NCBI GenBank assembly: GCA_928212115.1
Contig: CAKMRJ010002223.1
Coordinates: 299,378,545 to 299,442,544 of the forward strand
From: Lactuca virosa
Lineage: Eukaryota; Streptophyta; Magnoliopsida; Asterales; Asteraceae
Direction of reading: 5' to 3'
DNA length: 64,000 bases
Shown here: piece by piece, positions 34,487 through 45,437 of the stretch
How positions within the stretch are numbered: position 1 is the first letter of the stretch
Layout of the letters: every line of letters starts with the position of its first letter
Notes under the pieces: model-generated
What the model was told of the DNA's origin: nothing
The model's input: only the letters and a program-made list of their open reading frames with translations
Database searches by the model: none
Translations under genes and position numbers: made by a program

Positions 34487-35531
34487 TGTAAAACCCGGAA
34501 TTTAGAAGGGTAATTAAGGAAATAAAACATCAATTCTAAAGGTCAACTCGCCGAGTTGAAGGCAAAAACTTGACGAGTAGGAAATATGGGACATACGTGT
34601 TTTGGAAGATCAACTCGACGAGTTGGGGAGGTCCAACTCGACGAGTTGGCGCTGAAAGATGAAACCCTAATTTTAAGGGTCTTACACCCTATTTAAACAC
34701 CTTAACCTCCAAAGGCTGGCCTCATTTATAGCCTCCAAGTCCCAAAACCTAGCCATGAAACCCTAATTTTAAGGGTCTTACACCCTATTTAAACACCTTA
34801 ACCTCCAAAGGCTGGCCTCATTTATAGCCTCCAAGTCCCAAAACCTAGCCACGAAACCCTAATCCACTTCTCAGAGCTTTTGAGCCATTTTGTGCATTCT
34901 TTGTGGTTCTTGAAAAAGAATACACTTGAAGAAGGAGCAAGGAAGAGTTGGAGAAGAGTAGATCCAGAAGTTTAGCTTCATTTATGGTTCATTGGAGGTA
35001 TAAAGCTCCTATGTTGTCTATAAGATGCTTAGATCTCTTTGCGTTCACTATTATGGGATTTTTGGTTCAAGAAGCATGACCTTTAGGAAATGGACGTCCC
35101 AGGTGAGTATATTATCAGATCTGGAACCATGGAGGGCTTTCATGGCATAAAGGTGCAAACTTTATGGCCATTGAAGCCCCATGCAAGCTATAGGATGTCA
35201 TTTTGGCTTTTTAAGCTCTAAAAGGCCATGCATGGAGAGAAAGGTGGAAGCTTTACATGTTCATGAAGTATCTAGAGTCTAGATCTTAGTTTGTATGCTT
35301 TAGTTTGGAGTATTGATGGCTTGTGGACCAAGATCTCGGTCCTAAAGAGTTAGGGTTTGAGCTAAACCCATTAAGTAAGGGTATTAACGGGTAAACTTGG
35401 AAACTTTACCCTTAAAAGGAAATTTTCAGTGTATATGTGAAGTATGAAGCTCAGACCTGAAGAGTAGGAGCTTAATCCATTAAGAAGGGACTAACAGACT
35501 GAAGAACTCGGCGATTTCATGAGAGAACTCG
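34487..35531 (+). repeat. Element A 5' LTR, piece 1
   Basis: It opens TGTAAAACCCGG and matches 59048-59992. It carries AACTCGNCGAGTT palindromes near 34551, 34616 and 34638, and a 96-bp tandem duplication (34659-34850) that repeats the TATTTAA core promoter (34690 and 34786). A donor-like CAGGTGAGTAT lies at about 35099-35109. It ends at the ACTCG target site of X1. Confidence 0.9.
34659..34850 (+). repeat. 96-bp tandem duplication including the core promoter
   Basis: Two near-identical 96-base units start at 34659 and 34755, each with TATTTAA. The 3' LTR has a single copy (TATTTAA at 59250), so the duplication arose after insertion or was lost from the other LTR. Confidence 0.88.
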
Positions 35532-37231
35532 TGTAACGACCCAAATTTTACAAAGAAATTTTTCATTTTAATTAATCAAACACATTTGCATAAATCATGA
35601 AATCCCAACACATTTTTTTTCAAATCCACATTCAAAAAATCTTATTTTTAAAACATCAGAGTGTTCCCAAGCCATATCAGTGAAAAAGAGATAGAGTGCA
35701 CGCCACACCATCACGCCTTGCCTTTGCCCTTGGGCTCAGATGTACCTGAAACAAATCAACAACCTGTAAGCCATGCATTCAACAAATGAGGAAGCCCTAG
35801 AAACCCTCCTGGGTCTTACACCGAATGCCACGGGAACCCCCACATGGTCTTTATCTGCCATGGGAACCCCCACATGGTCTTCCTGCCTTGGGAACCCCCA
35901 AAAGGTCTTTCTACCAAACAATACATAATGCAAACTATACGAACAAATATATTAGGATGCCATGGAAACCCTCCAACGTCTTATACCAAAAGCCACGGGA
36001 ACCCCCACGTGTTCTTCCATGTAAATGGCATACTATCATATCGCATATTCAATCAATAAACTGCATCTCATAAAATGGGCCGACCTTGGTGCCTTAGACC
36101 CATTGATATGGTGAGAAGACTCACCTTTGGAATGGTGGACTGGTATGCTGAATTCAGATACATCCCACACTGCCTCTTCTCAACTACCTATAACCAGAAA
36201 GTGATTCACTTAACACCATCCCATAAATTCCCTCAGAGTCAACCATGGAAAAGGTCAAAGTCAAGGTCAACAGTCAATGTTGAGCTCAACTCGTCGAGTG
36301 GAACATGCCACTCGTCGAGTTCCTGGCATCACTCACCGAGTCACCCGAGAGACTCGTCGAGTTCCTGATGTTTACGGCTATAAACTTCCAACTGAACACC
36401 CTTGACCATTAACCATTAACCCTTGGCCGTGAACCTTCGACCGTAAACCCTTGGTCCCTTGGTCGTGAATGAGAAAACCCTCTCGACTCGCCGAGTTACC
36501 ATAGCAACTCGATGAGTTCTCACGTATTCGGTCCTTTCCAGTGGGATTTAAGGCCTCAAACTTCAGATCCATAATCTCCTAGTGAAGATGTCACGTAAAG
36601 TTGCAAACTTTACGTTCATGCAAGGCCTCATATGGCCAAAACACCAAAACTAACCTTCAAACAAGGTTTTCATGCATGGAGAGGGGATAAGCTTAATAAA
36701 AGGTGCAACTTTATGATATTTGGGACCTAAGGAGATCCAGATCTGGAATCATATCCTTGTGATAGGTCCAGATCTAAGTTTGCTTCCATCTCCTCAAGTT
36801 TGACCATAACTTCCAAAAAGAAATCAAGGGTTAAAGTAGCAGATTAATACCGCAGACAGATGCCCAACACGAAGTAGATGCTTAATCTAACACTTCTCCG
36901 TTGATACTTCCTCTTCAAACTTGGAATCCTCCCCAAACTCTAAAAGATAAGCTCCCAATTGTTCTTACTTCACACACTAGAGGGTTTGCGGCCGTGAAAG
37001 TTCTTCTATGGTGTTAAGGGAGGCTACTAGGGCGGATTATGACGTTTATATAGGGACAAACCCCGAGACTAGGGTTTTCTCTAAAAAGCTCTGACTCGTC
37101 GAGTCAGTCCTTCCGACTCTCCGAGTCAGTTCCGACCCGCGTCCAAGATGACACGACCCTACTCGACGAGTTGATCTCCCAACTCGCCGAGTCCATGCGT
37201 AAAACCTTCCCAAACCAAACCAGGTGTTACA
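35532..37231 (-). repeat. X1 3' LTR, 1700 bp
   Basis: It is bounded by TGTAAC and GTTACA. It includes short tandem units with gggaacccccacatggtctt (about 35826-36020), AACTCGTCGAGT palindromes (about 36288-36362, 36485-36520 and 37087-37190), and, on the minus strand, a TATA motif (ctatataaac) near 37045-37055. An acceptor-like tttcaggtac lies at about 35750 on the minus strand. Confidence 0.9.
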
Positions 37232-37248
37232 AGTCTCCCCCACTTGAA

Positions 37249-38700
37249 CTAGACTTCGTCCTCGAAGTCTGTTGACCCAAACAAATCAGGGTAATGTTCT
37301 AGCATCTCCTCTTCCGGTTCCCAAGTCCATTCGGAACCCTTCCGATGCTGCCATTGCACTTTCACCCGTCTTACTTCCTTATTCCGAAGAACCTTCGTCT
37401 TCCTATCCAAGATGGCAACGGGCTTCTCGATGTAGTTCAAGCTCTCATCCACCTAGATATCACCCAACGAGACAACCGCAGCCTCGTCTGTGACACACTT
37501 CCGAAGTTGCGACACATGGAATGTGTTGTGAATCTGGCTAAACTCCTCTAGCACATCCAAGCGATATGTCACCTTGCCCACCCGGGTCGTGATCCTGAAC
37601 GAGCCTATATACCGAGGCTCTAGCTTTCCCCTCTTCCAAAACCTGATGATCCCTTTCCAGGGCGACACCTTCAGCAACACGAAATCCCCCACCTGAAACT
37701 CAAGATCTGATCGTCGTCGGTCAGCATAGCTTTTCTGATGGCTCTGCGCGACCCACAACCGGTCGCGCACCTGCTGAATCAAACCAGTAGTCTTGAGCAC
37801 TACTTCAGTGCTTCCCATGACCCGGTGTCCAATCTCATCCCAACAAACCGGGGCTCGGCACCTCCGACCATATAACATCTCGAATGGAGCTTGGTCGATA
37901 CTAGCATGGTAACTGTTATTGTACGAAAACTCTGCCGGTGGAAGATACGTATCCCAACTCCCTCAAAAATCCAACACGCATGCCTGTACCATATCCTCCA
38001 GTGTCTGGATCGTTCTCTCACTCTATTCGTCGGTCTGGGGGTGGTACGCCATGCTAAAATGTAGCTGAGTGCCCAGCTCCTCGTGGAATTTCTTCCAGAA
38101 CCTGAATGTGAACCGAACATCACGATCAGAAACTACCGACACAGGAACCCCATGTCTAGTCACCACCTCACGCACGTAAATATATGCCAACTTCTCTGCG
38201 GATATACTTTTAGATATTTGAATAAAATGGGCACTCTTAATCAGTCTATCCACAATCACCCATATGGCATCCACACCACTCGACGTCCTTGGCAGCTTCG
38301 TTATGAAGTCGATCGTGATCTCCTCCCACTTCCACATGGGAATAGGTAGCGGCTAGACCTTACCACGAGGCTGTTGATGCTCGGCCTTGACCTTCCTGCA
38401 GGTCAAGCACTGTTCTACAAACCAAGCGATTTCCCGATTCATACAGGGCCACCAATAATTCAGCCTCAAGTCCCTATACATTTTCATAGCTCCAGGATGT
38501 ATCGAGAACTTGGACTTATGAGCTTCCTCTAATATCTTCTGTCTCACTCCCCCAGTCGTCGGTACCCACACCTGGCCCCACTGCGTCAAGAGGCCACGAC
38601 CATCCTTGACAAACAAAGGATACTGTCCTCGGATTCTCTCTATTTTCCAATTCTCTTTCTTCACACCTTCGATTTGGGCCTCCTTGATCATCTTCAACAA
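37249..38700 (-). pseudogene. X1 integrase with C-terminal chromodomain
   Basis: Read on the minus strand, a zinc-binding HHCC segment (HKSKFSIHPGAMKMYRDL to CLTCRKV, about 38520-38385) is followed by a stop near 38353. The catalytic core comes next, with DFITKLPRT, SDRDVRFT and AYHPQTDE. A stop replaces the glutamine before SERT near 38036, while the catalytic Glu of SERT is still present. The C-terminal part has the GPY-like region (WKGIIRFWKRGKLEPRYIG). It ends in a chromodomain-type segment (VQWQHRKGSEWTWEPEEE) thought to direct integration to chromatin. Frames are broken near 38030-37880 and at 37453. Confidence 0.88.
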
Positions 38701-39034
38701 TGGAGAGATCACTGTCATTCTCAAACACGTGTTCCCAATCGGGTAATCCACCGTCTTACGACTCAGAGCGTCGGCCACTACGTTGGCCTTCCCTGGATGA
38801 TATAGAATCTCGCAATCATAGTCCTTTAGCACGTCCAACCACCTCCTCTGTCGCATGTTGAGATTCTGCTGATCCATCAAATACTTCAGACTCTTGTGGT
38901 CAGTGTAAATGGTACACCGCACTCCATACAAGTAATGCCTCCAAATCTTGAGGGCAAACACCACTGCCCCCAGTTCTAGATCGTGAGTGGGGTAATTCGT
39001 CTCATGTGGCTTTAACTGTAGCGATGCGTACGCT
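38701..39034 (-). pseudogene. X1 RNase H, part after the solo-LTR insertion
   Basis: The minus-strand frame reads LQLKPHETNYPTHDLELGAVVFALKIW and YTDHKSLKYLMDQ, standard chromovirus RNase H blocks. It is separated from the RT side by the solo LTR at 39035-39807; the codons before the insertion continue on the other side. Confidence 0.88.
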
Positions 39035-39807
39035 TGTTGGGTTTTGAGCATTGTAACACTCCTAAGGTGTTCATGCAACCCTAAATACCTTGGATCTATG
39101 TTTTCACTAATTATACATACAAATGGTTTCCAAGGTATTAAACCTACAACTAGCATGCATTTGATATAAACCATATAATATACTAGTTAGGATAACATAC
39201 CTTTTGATGGAGCTTGAAGTCTTGATGTATCTAGCCTTAAGAGCTTAGCCCCAATAGTGTGGAAGCCTCAAGTGGAATCACAACACATCATGAACAAAGG
39301 ATGAACTTGAGAGAGAATCTCCATGCACCCAAAACCACCATGAACTCCAAGAATACACTTCTCACGATTTTTGGCAATAAAGTATGTATTTATATGTGGG
39401 ATTTTTAGAGTCATGGATATAACCCAAATCCATACCCATGGGTCTTATGATCCATGGTTCATGTGGCCCAACTCTTTATGTATCCATACATAAACTTGGT
39501 CCAACATGGATCATAAGCCCAACACATATAAATATAACTAATTGTCATAATTAGTCCCCATAGATTTAATTAGTCTCTTTTGATCACTAAATTAATTCCA
39601 AATTAATTCTTGATCAGTACTAATTAAAACATATGATTTCATATTAATATATTATAGCTTATAATATATTAATAAACCATAAATTATCTTCTCTCAAAAG
39701 TCCATCCAAACAAATTGTCATGATGATATGCAACCCAAATGGACCATGCTACACTCGGGTCGAGTACATACCAATAATAGTTATGGACTTGGACATGTAA
39801 TCCAACA
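39035..39807 (-). mobile_element. Copia-type solo LTR inside X1 RNase H
   Basis: A 773-bp sequence with TGTTGG...CCAACA ends is flanked by ACGCT (39030-39034) and ATGCT (39808-39812), a 5-bp duplication with one C-to-T change. A TATA motif (catataaatac) on the minus strand near 39390-39400 gives its orientation. It contains no internal region, so it is a recombined solo LTR. It also holds an ACTCG-GGT-CGAGT inverted repeat at 39753-39765. Confidence 0.85.
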
Positions 39808-41359
39808 ATGCTACCACGTGCCCCCTTTGCATCAGTATCGCACCCAACCCTCAAATCGAAGCGTCGCAATATACTACCAAATCATCTAACCCCTCGGGTA
39901 GTACAAGGATTGGGGTCTCGCACAACCTCTGCCTCAAGGTATCGAAGGCCAACTGTTGATCTGAGCCCCACCGAAACGCCACATTCTTCTTGGTTAACTG
40001 GGTCAATGGCACAACAATCTTGGAGAAGTCTTGAATAAATCTCCGGTAATAACCCGCTAAACCCAAGAAGCTACGAATCTCTGATGCATTCTTCGGTACT
40101 TCCCATCGCATCACATCCTCAAACTTGGCTGTATCAACCGAAATACTCTCCTGGTTGATGATATGCCCCAAGAATTGTACCTCTCGCAGCCAAAAATCAC
40201 ACTTTGAGAACTTGGCATACAACTTTTCTGCCGTTAGAGTCTCCAGCACCTCCCTCAAATGTTGCTCATGCTGCTCCCTGGTCTTAGAATAGACTAAAAT
40301 GTCATCAATAAAAACGATCACCGACCGATCCAGCATCGGTCTACACACCCTGTTCATGAGATCCATGAATGCTGCTGGGGCATTGGTGAGCCTAAACGGC
40401 ATCACCACAAACTCATAGTGCCCATACCGAGTCCTGAAGGCCGTCTTTTGGTATGTCCTCGTCTCTAATCCACATCTGGTGATACCCCGACCGAAGATCA
40501 ATCTTGGAAAACCAAGACGCACCCTGCAGCTGATCGAACAAATCATCAATCCTCAGCAACGGATAACGGTTCTTTACCGTTATCTTGTTTAGTTCCCTAT
40601 AATCGATACACATCCTGTAGGATCCATCCTTCTTTTTCACGAAAAGGATCGGTGCTCCCCACGGGGAACTGCTCGGAAGAATGAACCCTCGGTCTAACAT
40701 CTCCTGAAGTTGTGTAGATAACTCCTGCATATCGGGTGGTGCCAAACGATATGGTGCCTTTGCTATCGGAGCGGAACCTGGCACCAAATCAATGCGAAAC
40801 TACACCTGCCTCTCCGGAGGCACTCCTGGTAACTCTTCGGGGAAAACATCCTGAAAGTCCTGAACAACCGGCACACTACCTACATCCTTCGTGGTCTTTA
40901 CCCTTGTATCCGAGATATAAGCCAGAAATCCCAAACAACCCTGCTGCAGGAACCTCCTATCCCTCGCAGCCGAACAGAGGGTTGGCCCCTGCGATGCCCT
41001 ATCACCATGTATCACCAGTTCTCCCCCACTTGGGGTTCGAACCCTCACCAATTGATGCTCGCAGTCAATCATGGCCCCGTTGGCCCCCAACCAGTCCATT
41101 CCGATAATCACTTTCATCCCTCGCAACGGTATCAGGACTAGGTCGACACGAAATCTCTAGCCAAGCACATTCAGGACACAGTCGCGATACACCCTCGCAG
41201 CACTAATGGTACGGTCATCTACAATCTCCACCTCGAGCGGGGAATTCAAAGTTCCCGGCGCGTCCCTGAACTTCTTGCTAAGCGCAAACGATACGAACGA
41301 TCGGGTAGCACCCGAATCAAACAAGACATGAGCTGACATACCATTGACTAAAAAGGTCC
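39808..41359 (-). pseudogene. X1 protease and reverse transcriptase
   Basis: The protease starts just after the predicted intron, with FDSGATRSFVS near 41315-41280. Stops at 41157 and 40800 interrupt one frame that carries on through IIGMDWLGAN, VFPEELPGVPPER and the RT N-terminus (PYRLAPPDMQEL). The RT palm has KKKDGSYRMCIDYRELN near 40630-40580. A frameshift near 40450 leads to GHYEFVVMPFRLTNAPAAF and the catalytic FIDDILVYSK near 40325-40290. The RNase H start (YCDAS) is at about 39865. Confidence 0.9.
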
Positions 41360-41424
41360 CTATACAAGCATATAATACACACAAGCGAAATAGATACATA
41401 GAGAAGAGAAGACTAAATACGTAC
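41360..41424 (-). other. Predicted 65-nt intron at X1 gag-protease junction
   Basis: The minus-strand donor is GCTG|GTACGT and the acceptor TTGTATAG|GG. The segment interrupts a conserved gag-to-protease join. If retained it adds a hydrophobic stretch, then a stop. Removing its 65 bases puts protease in the gag frame. Confidence 0.6.
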
Positions 41425-42619
41425 CAGCCACAACGTCTGGCGTTGCGCGTGCCTCTTCGGCAGTCAGCTGAAATGCACGGCTCTTCACTGCTGGAGCTTC
41501 CGTCTTAACAGGGCGGCCATCAGTAATCCTCATTGTGGCGGGCGCGGGTGCCGCCACTTCTCCTCCTCCCTGCAACCTCGGACAGTCGGCCTTTTTATGG
41601 CCAGTCTGGTTGCAGTGGAAACATATCAGGCCCTTCTTGGGGCAGTCCCTGCTTACGTGGCCCGGCTGACCACACGTATAACACAACGGGTTCGACCCCC
41701 GGCAAGCTCCCCCATGAGATCTCCCACACTTGGCACACCGGCCACGGACCTGCTGGCCCTTACTAAATATATCCGAGGTCTTAGGCTTCTTAGCCTGACC
41801 TACTGCTTCCTGCGCTTGCTCAGGCTTCCGCTTCGTGCGGTTATCCAACTTCATCTCCCTCTCACCGGCTTTCTCCACCATCTCATTCAGGGTTTTGCAC
41901 CCTATAAAGCTCACAAATTCCCAAATATCATCCCTCAGCATGGAATGGTATTGGGTCCGCCTCAACTCCTCATCGGTAGCATACTGTGGGATCAACAAAG
42001 CTCGTTCCTAAAACTGGGCGGTGATCTCCACCACCGTCTCGGTGGTCTGCTGCAAGTCATGAAACTCCCGCACTATCCGTTGCACCTCAATAGGTGGTGC
42101 AAACTCTGAATCAAATCACCGCACAAACTCGGCCCATGTCATCTCAGCCACTCCGGCTGGCCCCACCTGGCTAGTGACTTCGCCCCACCAATCCCAGGCC
42201 CTGTCCCTGTCCCTCAGCATACAAGAAGCAAACCCAACTTTTTCTGCATCCGGGCATGAACTCGTGCGCTGGGCGTTTTCAATATCTGCCACCCAGTGTC
42301 GGCTGACAATGGGGTCCCTGCACCTAAAGAACTCCGGCGCCCCACACGCCTTGAACTCCCGGAACGAGGGAGTTCGGTCCCCTAACTGTCCCGCAACAAT
42401 CTCAACCCTAAATGATCTGAGTCTCTCCTCCATGATCTCCATTATTCCCTCCTTGACCGTCCCAAAAATGAATGGGGCAGCGTCAAGGATGCCCCTGGTA
42501 ACCTCGGCTGCAATAAGCTCGTGCAGCCTCTCATCTATGCCGTCTGTGTTGTCACCCGATCCATTCCCAGATCCGGATCCCGATCCTGATCCTCCCGCTC
42601 CGAAACGTGTCGCCACCAT
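41425..42619 (-). pseudogene. gag: X1 gag with two CCHC knuckles
   Basis: The likely start is the ATG at 42619 (MVATRFGAG), followed by a Gly/Ser run. The capsid core includes FREFKACGAPEFF, MLRDRDRAWDWW and MTWAEFVR. Two in-frame stops (42116 and near 42005) break one otherwise continuous frame. The C-terminal half has LRDDIWEFVSF, a CAKCGRSHGGAC segment and two knuckles, CYTCGQPGHVSRDC and CFHCNQTGHKKADC (about 41690-41590). The frame then runs into the predicted splice donor. Confidence 0.9.
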
Positions 42620-43288
42620 GCTGAACCGGAATGTCATAAATCATAACGATCAGGAGTTCCATAATACGGATCTCTCCACATCGGTCCTCCTTGAAGTAAT
42701 CAGATCTAACATTGGTTCGGGTACAGGTCCCGTGCTTCCAGTAGTACGGGCCCAATACTACCTTCCACACCTACCTGTACCTTTCCCCACTGCTCTACCT
42801 GAAGACTCCACTTTGTCCCGCGACCACACCCTGTCCCACAACTACCGCACACAAAAATCTCAGGTTGTCCTAAGATTTACTCTACTCATATCAATCGAAC
42901 CACTCATAACAGGTTGCCTTCATGCATGCAAATTGTATACAGAAAATGATCAAATAGACTTTCGAATAAAAGATTCTACCCTAGGACCACAACCAAACAA
43001 GGAATAGGAAATAAGGCCAAATCAATCATTCTGAGGCTATAAGCTCCTAACCGTATACAATTTTAAAAACATACACATAGCAAGTTTCATATAATCAACA
43101 AGGCTCAAATGTCAATATAACATAGCTAACATATTGGGGAACCACTTACTTGCCTCGGTTGATCACACGCGTTGCACTCTCATCTTTTCATTTCCTTTTG
43201 AAAAAAAAAACTTTTTGAAAACCATTTTAACATTTCCTTAGTTTGAGTCCTTACACACCCAAGAGTGTGCCCGAATCCCTCAAACCAA

Positions 43289-43301
43289 GGCTCTGATACC
43301 A
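43289..43301 (-). other. X1 primer binding site
   Basis: On the minus strand it reads TGGTATCAGAGCC, the initiator-Met site. It abuts an internal part of the LTR instead of the LTR end, because the end of the 5' LTR is missing. Confidence 0.9.
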
Positions 43302-43303
43302 TT

Positions 43304-44366
43304 TCCCACACTGCCTCTTCTCAACTACCTATAACCAGCAAGTGATTCACTTAACACCATCCCATAAATTCCCTCAGAGTCAACCCTGGACAAGGTCAAA
43401 GTCAAGGTCAACAGTCAATGTTGACCTCAACTCGTCGAGTGGAACCTACCACTCGTCGAGTTCCTGGCATCACTCATCGACTCGCCGAGTCACCCGAGAG
43501 ACTCGTCGAGTTCCTGATGTTTACGGTCGTAAACTTCCAACCGAACACCCTTGACCATGAACCCTTGGCCGTGAACCTTCGACCGTAAACCCTTGGTCGT
43601 GAATGAGAAAACCCTCTCGACTCGCCGAGTCACCATAGCGACTCGATGAGTTCTCACGTATTCGGTCCTTTCCAGTGGGATTTAAGGCCTCAAACTTCAG
43701 ATCCATAATCTCCTAGTGAAGATGTCACGTAGAGTTGCAAACTTTACGTTCATGTAAGGCCTCATATGGCCAAAACACCAAAACTAACATTCAAACAAGG
43801 TTTTCATGCATGGAGATGGGATAAGCTTAATAAAAGGTGCAACTTTATGATATTTGGGACCTAAGGAGATCCAGATCTGGAATCATATCCTTGTGATAGG
43901 TCCAGATCTAAGTTTGCTTCCATCTCTTCAAGTTTGACTATAACTTCCAAAAAGAAATCAATGCTTAAGGTAGCAGATTAATACCTCAGACAGATGCAAA
44001 ACACGAAATAGATGCTTGATCTAACACTTCTCCCTTGATACTTCCTCTTCAAACTTGGAATCCTCCCCAAACTCTCAAAGATAAGCTCCCAATTGTTCTT
44101 ACTTCACACGCTAGAGGGTTTGCGGCCATGAACGTTCTTCTATGGTGTTAAGGGAGGATAATAGGGTGGATTATGACGTTTATATAAGGGGCAAACCCCG
44201 AGACTAGGGTTTTCTCTAAACAGCTCTGAATCGCCGAGTCGGGCCTTCCGACTCGCCCAGTCAGTGCCGACCCGCGTCCAAAATGACACGACCCTACTCG
44301 ACGAGTTAATCTCCCAACTTGTCGAGTCCATGCATAAAACCTTCCCAAACCAAACCAGGTGTTACA
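43304..44366 (-). repeat. X1 5' LTR, lacking its last 631 bp
   Basis: It matches 36163-37231 of the other LTR and ends with the same GTTACA. The stretch equivalent to 35532-36162 is absent; the deletion point lies at gatac/at microhomology shared with the primer site. Confidence 0.88.
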
Positions 44367-45437
44367 ACTCGACGAGTTGTTCTTGAAATGTCCCGATTCT
44401 GAAAAGGAAGAACTCGACGAGTTGAGGGAGTACTCGACGAGTTGATACGAAACGTCACGATTTTGAGATTCATGAGAACACGGCGAGTTGAAGAGCAAAC
44501 TCGACGAGTTGAGTCAACTCGAAGCGTTGACTTCGACTTTGACTTGGACCTTTAGGACTAGAAAATCATTATTGGGCCCTAGCTAGAGGCCCACACAAAA
44601 GGATGGGGCCCAATTGGAATTTGGGCCATATATTGGGATTTTATGGATCTTATGGTTTTAGACCTTATTGGTTTTGGGCTTGGGTCTTAGTTATAGGTCT
44701 TGTTGGGCCAGGGGTAAAAATGGTCATTTTACCCCAAGTAAGGATTATGGATCATGGTTTGGAACCTAATTGCTAATTGGGTGATGTTTTGGTATTGATA
44801 GCCTAGGGAGTTACCAGGACAGCAGCTAAGGATTCCCTGCAATGGACTTCAACAATGTGAGGTGAGTTACCTTCCAGAAGAAGTGGGTCAAACGTACCAA
44901 TGTCGGCCCAGTAGTAGTTGTTTATAGTTGAGATGATTGTCTTTGTGAGAATTTTATGGTATGCCACTATCTTTTATACTTTATGTGCTAGTATGCTATA
45001 ATATTATGTGATAGTGGTATGAGGGGTAGGTTAGACCCCGTAGCCGGTTGAGATAAACCGGAGGGTATGTCGGGCACCCAGATATGCCTGATAATATGTT
45101 AAGCTATGTTATTATGTGGTAGAGGTAGGGGTGAAATAGTCCTTGGTTACCGGTCGAAAGGAATGAAGGGGTAGGCCAGCACCCAGATATGCTAGGCAGT
45201 ATGTGATTTATGTGTATATGCTAGGGTATTACATGGTAGTAGTAGGGTTGAAATACTCCCCAGTTACCGGTTGAAAGAGATCGAAGGGGTATGCCATCAA
45301 CCAGATATGCTAGGCAGTTACCGGTTGAAATAGACTGAAGAGGTAGGCCAGCACCCAGATATGCTAGGCGGTTACCGGTTGAAAGAGACCTAAGGGGTAG
45401 GTCGGGCACCCAGATATGCCTGACAGTATGATATTTT
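44367..45437 (+). repeat. Element A 5' LTR, piece 2
   Basis: It continues piece 1 after X1 and matches 59981-61089 of the 3' LTR, which has an extra 45-bp duplication. It contains a palindrome cluster (44367-44530) and a tandem repeat of ggttaccggttgaaagagac units (45030-45430). Confidence 0.9.

Larger units (their letters stand above)
35532..44366 (-). mobile_element. X1: chromovirus (Tekay-like) nested in element A's 5' LTR
   Basis: Exact ACTCG duplications flank it (35527-35531 and 44367-44371). On the minus strand the order is 5' LTR, initiator-Met primer site, gag, protease, RT, RNase H, integrase with chromodomain, polypurine tract (aagtgggggagact) and 3' LTR. All coding parts carry stops or frameshifts. 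A copia solo LTR sits in RNase H, and the 5' LTR lacks its last 631 bases. Confidence 0.92.

Noticed and set aside
42174..43007. 277-codon plus-strand open frame
   Set aside because: It is the complement of the X1 gag capsid region and leader; its Pro/Ser-rich content is a shadow of that gene.
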